Assembly (NCBI RefSeq): GCF_000184705.1
Contig: NC_014831.1
Location: 496,001 to 560,000, forward strand
Source: Thermaerobacter marianensis DSM 12885
Lineage (GTDB): Bacteria > Bacillota > Sulfobacillia > Thermaerobacterales > Thermaerobacteraceae
DNA length: 64,000 bases
Direction: 5' to 3'
In this document: piece after piece, positions 61,479 through 64,000 of the stretch
Numbering within the stretch: the first letter of the stretch is position 1
How the letters are laid out: every line of letters starts with the position of its first letter
Program-made: the position numbers and the translations under genes
The notes under the pieces: generated by a model
Seen by the model: only the letters and a program-made list of their open reading frames with translations
What the model was told of the DNA's origin: nothing
Database searches by the model: none

Positions 61479-62713
61479 GCGCGGGGCGCCGCCGCGGGCG
61501 GAATCCGGTCCGGCAGGCCTTCCTGGGCCTGTTCCTCCTGGTGGTGGCCGCCGGCCTGGCCGTCTACGCCTGGGCGACCCGCGGCCAGCAGCCCGCCGGG
61601 GAGGGGGACGCGGCCGGCGGCAGCACGGTGGTATGGGACGCCGGCGACGCGACGGTGCGCGAGGTCCTGGTGGAGGGCAAGCACGGCCGGATCCTCCTGC
61701 GGCCCGGCCCGCCGCCGGAGCTTGTGGTGTCGCCCGACGCCCCCTTCGGCGGCCAGGGGCCCATGGCGGCCGACACCATCGAGGGCCTGCTCTCCTCCCG
61801 GCGCTGGTGGATCCACGATCCCGGCCCCTACCCGGTGGCCGAAGAGTACGCCACCACCATCGCCGACGGCCTGCGCAAGCTGACGGCCCAGCGCCTGGTG
61901 GCCGAGGGCGTGGCGGAGCGCGACCTGGCCCAGTACGGCCTGGACCGCCCGGCAACACGGGTGACGGTCCGGTTCACCGGCCAGGACGGGGCGAAGGTCC
62001 TCGAACTGGGCGCCCAGAGCCCGCTGACGGGCGGCGGCACCTACGCCCGCGTGGCAGGCGAGGACAAGGTCTACCTGCTGGCCCCGGGGCTGGCCGACAC
62101 GCTGACCATGGCGCCGGACCAGCTGCGGGAGACCATGTTCGTCCCCTTCAACGCGGACCGGGTGCAGCGCGTGGAGCTCCAGTGGGGCGATGACCGGCTG
62201 GTGTTCGTGCGGCAGGAGGGCGGCACCAACTGGTCCATGGAGCACAACGGCCGGCGTGTGGGAACCCAGGACGGCAGCCAGCTCTCCGAGCTCTGGTTCG
62301 CCTTGCACCAGTGGCGCGCGGCGGCCTTCGTGACGGACCAGGGGGACGACCCGGCCGTGCGGAAGCGGCACGGGCTGGACGAGCCCTACGGGCGCATCCG
62401 GCTGGAGTTCCAGCCGGCGCCAGGACAGAAGTCGGGCCCGTACCTGGAGATCCGGGCCGGCGCCACGGCCGCAGAGGGCGGCCGGTACGTAGCGACCAGC
62501 GAGGGGCCCTGGGTGTACCGCCTGGACCCGGACGACCTGTCCTACTTCGAAGACCAGGTGCTGCCGGGCCTCAAGAAGCCAGCCACGGACGCCAAACCCA
62601 ACGGCGGGCAGGGCAGCGACCAGGGCAGCGGTCAAAACGCCCAGCCGAGCCGTAGCCAGGGCGGCGAAGGCGGCGAGGGGGGTTCGGGCGGCGGACAGGG
62701 TGGCGGCTCCTGA
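61475..62713 (+). CDS. DUF4340 membrane-anchored protein
   Basis: 412 residues; ATG at 61475 in an ATGA overlap with the GldG-like gene and preceded by GGAGGAGG. One N-terminal helix (FLGLFLLVVAAGLAVYAW) anchors a mostly beta extracellular part typical of DUF4340, with repeated units (RVTVRFTGQDGAKVLELGAQ; KVYLLAPGLADTL; RIRLEFQPAPGQ) and a Gly/Ser/Gln-rich tail. DUF4340 genes follow GldG-like genes in many genomes, so it is a standard fourth member of the island; its function is unknown. Confidence 0.9.
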   Translation: MSAGRRRGRNPVRQAFLGLFLLVVAAGLAVYAWATRGQQPAGEGDAAGGSTVVWDAGDATVREVLVEGKHGRILLRPGPPPELVVSPDAPFGGQGPMAADTIEGLLSSRRWWIHDPGPYPVAEEYATTIADGLRKLTAQRLVAEGVAERDLAQYGLDRPATRVTVRFTGQDGAKVLELGAQSPLTGGGTYARVAGEDKVYLLAPGLADTLTMAPDQLRETMFVPFNADRVQRVELQWGDDRLVFVRQEGGTNWSMEHNGRRVGTQDGSQLSELWFALHQWRAAAFVTDQGDDPAVRKRHGLDEPYGRIRLEFQPAPGQKSGPYLEIRAGATAAEGGRYVATSEGPWVYRLDPDDLSYFEDQVLPGLKKPATDAKPNGGQGSDQGSGQNAQPSRSQGGEGGEGGSGGGQGGGS

Positions 62714-62732
62714 GGGCCGGTCGCCTCTGGGC

Positions 62733-62769
62733 GGGGCCCTGCCGGCGGCACGGCCGCCGGCAGGGCCCC
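62733..62769 (+). terminator. Long GC hairpin after the DUF4340 gene
   Basis: Perfect 17-bp stem (62733-62749 with 62753-62769) and loop ACG, 20 bases after the stop. No T-tract follows, so it may stabilise the mRNA 3' end or terminate inefficiently. Confidence 0.5.
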
Positions 62770-62822
62770 GGCGGCATGGGACGCCCCCGGCGGCAACCCC
62801 CGGGCGCGGGGCGCCCCACGGG

Positions 62823-62854
62823 GGCAGGAAACGGCCACGGCAGGAAACGGCCAC
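62823..62854 (+). repeat. Tandem repeat, two 16-base units
   Basis: GGCAGGAAACGGCCAC occurs twice in direct succession. No function is suggested by the context. Confidence 0.6.
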
Positions 62855-62937
62855 GGGCCCGGCGAATTGAAGCAATGCCCGCCGCGACGGGGCGGGCGCA
62901 AGGATGACCGGCGAGCGGCGGCCGCCTGCGTCGGGCA

Positions 62938-62976
62938 GGCGGCGTTCGTCCGGACCCACCGGCGCCGCCCTTTTTT
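62938..62976 (+). terminator. T-tract terminator with competing hairpin
   Basis: GGCGGCG (62938-62944) pairs with CGCCGCC (62963-62969), followed by CTTTTTT. Its 5' arm is shared with a stronger 9-bp hairpin GCCGCCTGC / GCAGGCGGC (62921-62943). The two folds exclude each other, which could make termination conditional. Confidence 0.5.
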
Positions 62977-62985
62977 ATGCCCTGG

Positions 62986-63009
62986 GCCCGACCGAACGGT
63001 CGGTCGGGC
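62986..63009 (+). promoter_or_regulatory. Probable TetR-family operator
   Basis: Perfect inverted repeat with 10-base arms GCCCGACCGA and TCGGTCGGGC around ACGG, 101 bases before the TetR gene. The core CCGAACGGTCGG resembles operators of FadR-like TetR regulators. Confidence 0.7.
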
Positions 63010-63109
63010 CGGGCGGCGGTGCCGGCGCGGACCCGCGGTGGACGGCCCAGGACCCGGACGGGCGGCAGCGCAGGAGCCGAGGGACGGCGGCGGCGCAGGA
63101 GGCGACGGC

Positions 63110-63712
63110 ATGGCCGGCCGGGAGCAGGAAATTCTCGATGCGGCACGCAAGTTGTTCCGCCAGAAGGGCTATTACGCCACCACCATGCAGGACATCGCCG
63201 AGGCGGTGGGCCTGCAGAAGGCGTCCCTGTACCACTACATCCGCAGCAAGGAGGCGCTCCTGCTGCAGGTCGCGGGCGAGACCATGCGGCTCTTCCACGC
63301 CGAGCTGGATCGGATCGAGGCGGCGGGGGGCAGCTATGCCGAGCAGCTGGCGGCGGCCATCCGCGCCCACGTGCGGGTGGTGGCGGAGCACCAGGAGACG
63401 CTGACGGTGCTCTTCCGCGAGTCCCACGCCCTGCCGCCCGAGCACGCGGAGAAGGTGCGCGGCGAGACGCGCCGGTACACGCGGCGGCTGACCGACTTGA
63501 TCGCGCGGGGGGTGGCGGCCGGCGAGTTCCGGCCGGTGGATCCCGGCGCCGCGTGCCTGGCGATCCTGGGCGCCTGCAACTGGATGTACCGGTGGTATAG
63601 CGCCGAAGGCCGCCTCTCGCCCCAGGAGATCGCCGATCAGTTCGTCCAGGTGATCCTGCACGGCCTGGTGCTGCCGCGGGGCGGCCCGGCCGGGACGCCG
63701 GCGGGGGTCTGA
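63110..63712 (+). CDS. TetR/AcrR-family regulator (FadR-like)
   Basis: 200-residue repressor. ATG at 63110 follows AGGAGG by seven bases. The N-terminal helix-turn-helix (EILDAARKLFRQKGYYATTMQDIAEAVGLQKASLYHYIRSKEALL) is canonical. The C-terminal helices (RAHVRVVAEHQETLTVLFRES, GACNWMYRWYSAEGRLSPQEIADQFV) resemble TetR_C regulators of fatty-acid degradation, where an acyl-CoA releases the protein from DNA. An operator-like palindrome lies upstream and an ETF beta gene starts 183 bases downstream, so control of a fatty-acid oxidation operon is likely (inference). Confidence 0.92.
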   Translation: MAGREQEILDAARKLFRQKGYYATTMQDIAEAVGLQKASLYHYIRSKEALLLQVAGETMRLFHAELDRIEAAGGSYAEQLAAAIRAHVRVVAEHQETLTVLFRESHALPPEHAEKVRGETRRYTRRLTDLIARGVAAGEFRPVDPGAACLAILGACNWMYRWYSAEGRLSPQEIADQFVQVILHGLVLPRGGPAGTPAGV

Positions 63713-63895
63713 AGCGGCGGGTCCGGGGAGCCGGCAGGGACGGGCTGCGGCGGACCCGGGACGCCGGTGGGGGCGGGGGCCCGGGCCCGGCGCGGTGAAC
63801 GGACGCGGCCAGCGAACCCGCAGGGACCGGGCAAGCACCAGAGGGACCTGCGGGGGACCAGTACGCAACTACCCCGGGAAAGGTGGGGAAGCCGG

Positions 63896-64000
63896 ATGGG
63901 TTGGAACGTGGTGGTGCTGCTCAAGCCCATCCTCGACCCGGAGCTGCCGGCGCGCAAGTTCCGGGTGGCGGCCGACGGGCGCCGTCCCGAAAGGGGCGAC
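63896..64000 (+). CDS. etfB: Electron transfer flavoprotein beta subunit, 3' end outside window
   Basis: Only 35 codons are visible. ATG at 63896 follows AGGTGGGGAAG. The N-terminus (WNVVVLLKPILDPELPARKF) matches the start of ETF beta subunits, which begin with a VLVKxVPDPE-like strand. ETF passes electrons from acyl-CoA dehydrogenases to the quinone pool, which suits the FadR-like regulator upstream. The call rests on a short segment. Confidence 0.7.
   Translation, partial: MGWNVVVLLKPILDPELPARKFRVAADGRRPERGD

Larger units (their letters stand above)
62714..63109. other. Complex intergenic region between the Gld-like island and the TetR gene
   Basis: These 396 bases hold a 17-bp hairpin (62733-62769), a two-copy 16-base tandem repeat (62823-62854), a terminator with an overlapping alternative hairpin (62921-62976) and a TetR-type operator (62986-63009). 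No gene is supported. Confidence 0.6.

Overview
The window is a very GC-rich bacterial chromosome segment, roughly 70% G+C or more by eye. Its gene set is that of a spore-forming-lineage Firmicute: CwlD and SleB-type wall hydrolases, a GlnR-type MerR regulator overlapping a glutamine synthetase gene, MntR, an MhqO/MhqD-like protein, LytS/LytTR and PRK06851. GTG and TTG starts, strong Shine-Dalgarno sites and Ala/Gly/Pro-rich inserts in housekeeping enzymes fit a thermophile of the Thermaerobacter type. That assignment is inference from content and was not checked against a database. I see no phage, insertion sequence, CRISPR array or rRNA; it reads as core chromosome with some unusual genes.

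Layout. 1-7.8 kb: DNA repair and replication (3' part of polA, mutM), two paralogous SleB-type wall hydrolases, coaE and a lytic transglycosylase. 7.8-8.3 kb: two leucine tRNAs, each followed by a hairpin terminator. 8.4-14.2 kb: a RibD-type reductase, a dihydropteroate synthase fused to a DUF4031-like domain, an SDR oxidoreductase, a GH18-like lipoprotein and CwlD. 14.6-24.8 kb: an uptake locus with two sodium:solute symporters, each with a small membrane partner, a LytS/LytTR two-component system between them, and acetyl-CoA synthetase. 25.0-28.3 kb: a 1063-residue protein built from domains resembling pieces of RNA polymerase (three alpha-CTD-like helix-hairpin-helix units, a sigma region 4-like unit, three HARE/delta-like winged helices), behind two perfect inverted repeats. 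28.3-38.2 kb: sugar-phosphate isomerase, an orphan binding protein, thiamine pyrophosphokinase, MntR, a cupredoxin lipoprotein, a membrane M28 peptidase, an MhqO-MhqD fusion and a P-loop ATPase. 38.3-41.4 kb: glnR-glnA behind a GlnR-box-like repeat, a glutaredoxin-like gene whose first active-site Cys codon is an in-frame TGA followed by a SECIS-like hairpin (a probable selenoprotein), and DUF192. 42-52.7 kb: glycosyltransferase, ABC exporter, thioesterase, ClC transporter, class II aldolase, GlpX phosphatase, a GAF protein and a DJ-1/PfpI protein. 52.8-57.7 kb: modA-modB without modC, followed by a coupled HTH/binding-protein regulator and a deacetylase-like protein. 58-62.7 kb: a GldA/F/G-like ABC island with a DUF4340 protein. 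63-64 kb: a TetR regulator behind its likely operator and the start of an ETF beta-subunit gene.

The strongest unexpected items are the selenocysteine glutaredoxin at 40624-40914 (minus), the RNA-polymerase-like mosaic protein at 25059-28250 with its operators, the atypical DUF4031-DHPS fusion, and a 13-base word (GGACGAACCGGCC) found eight times, mostly inside Ala/Gly/Pro-rich coding inserts.
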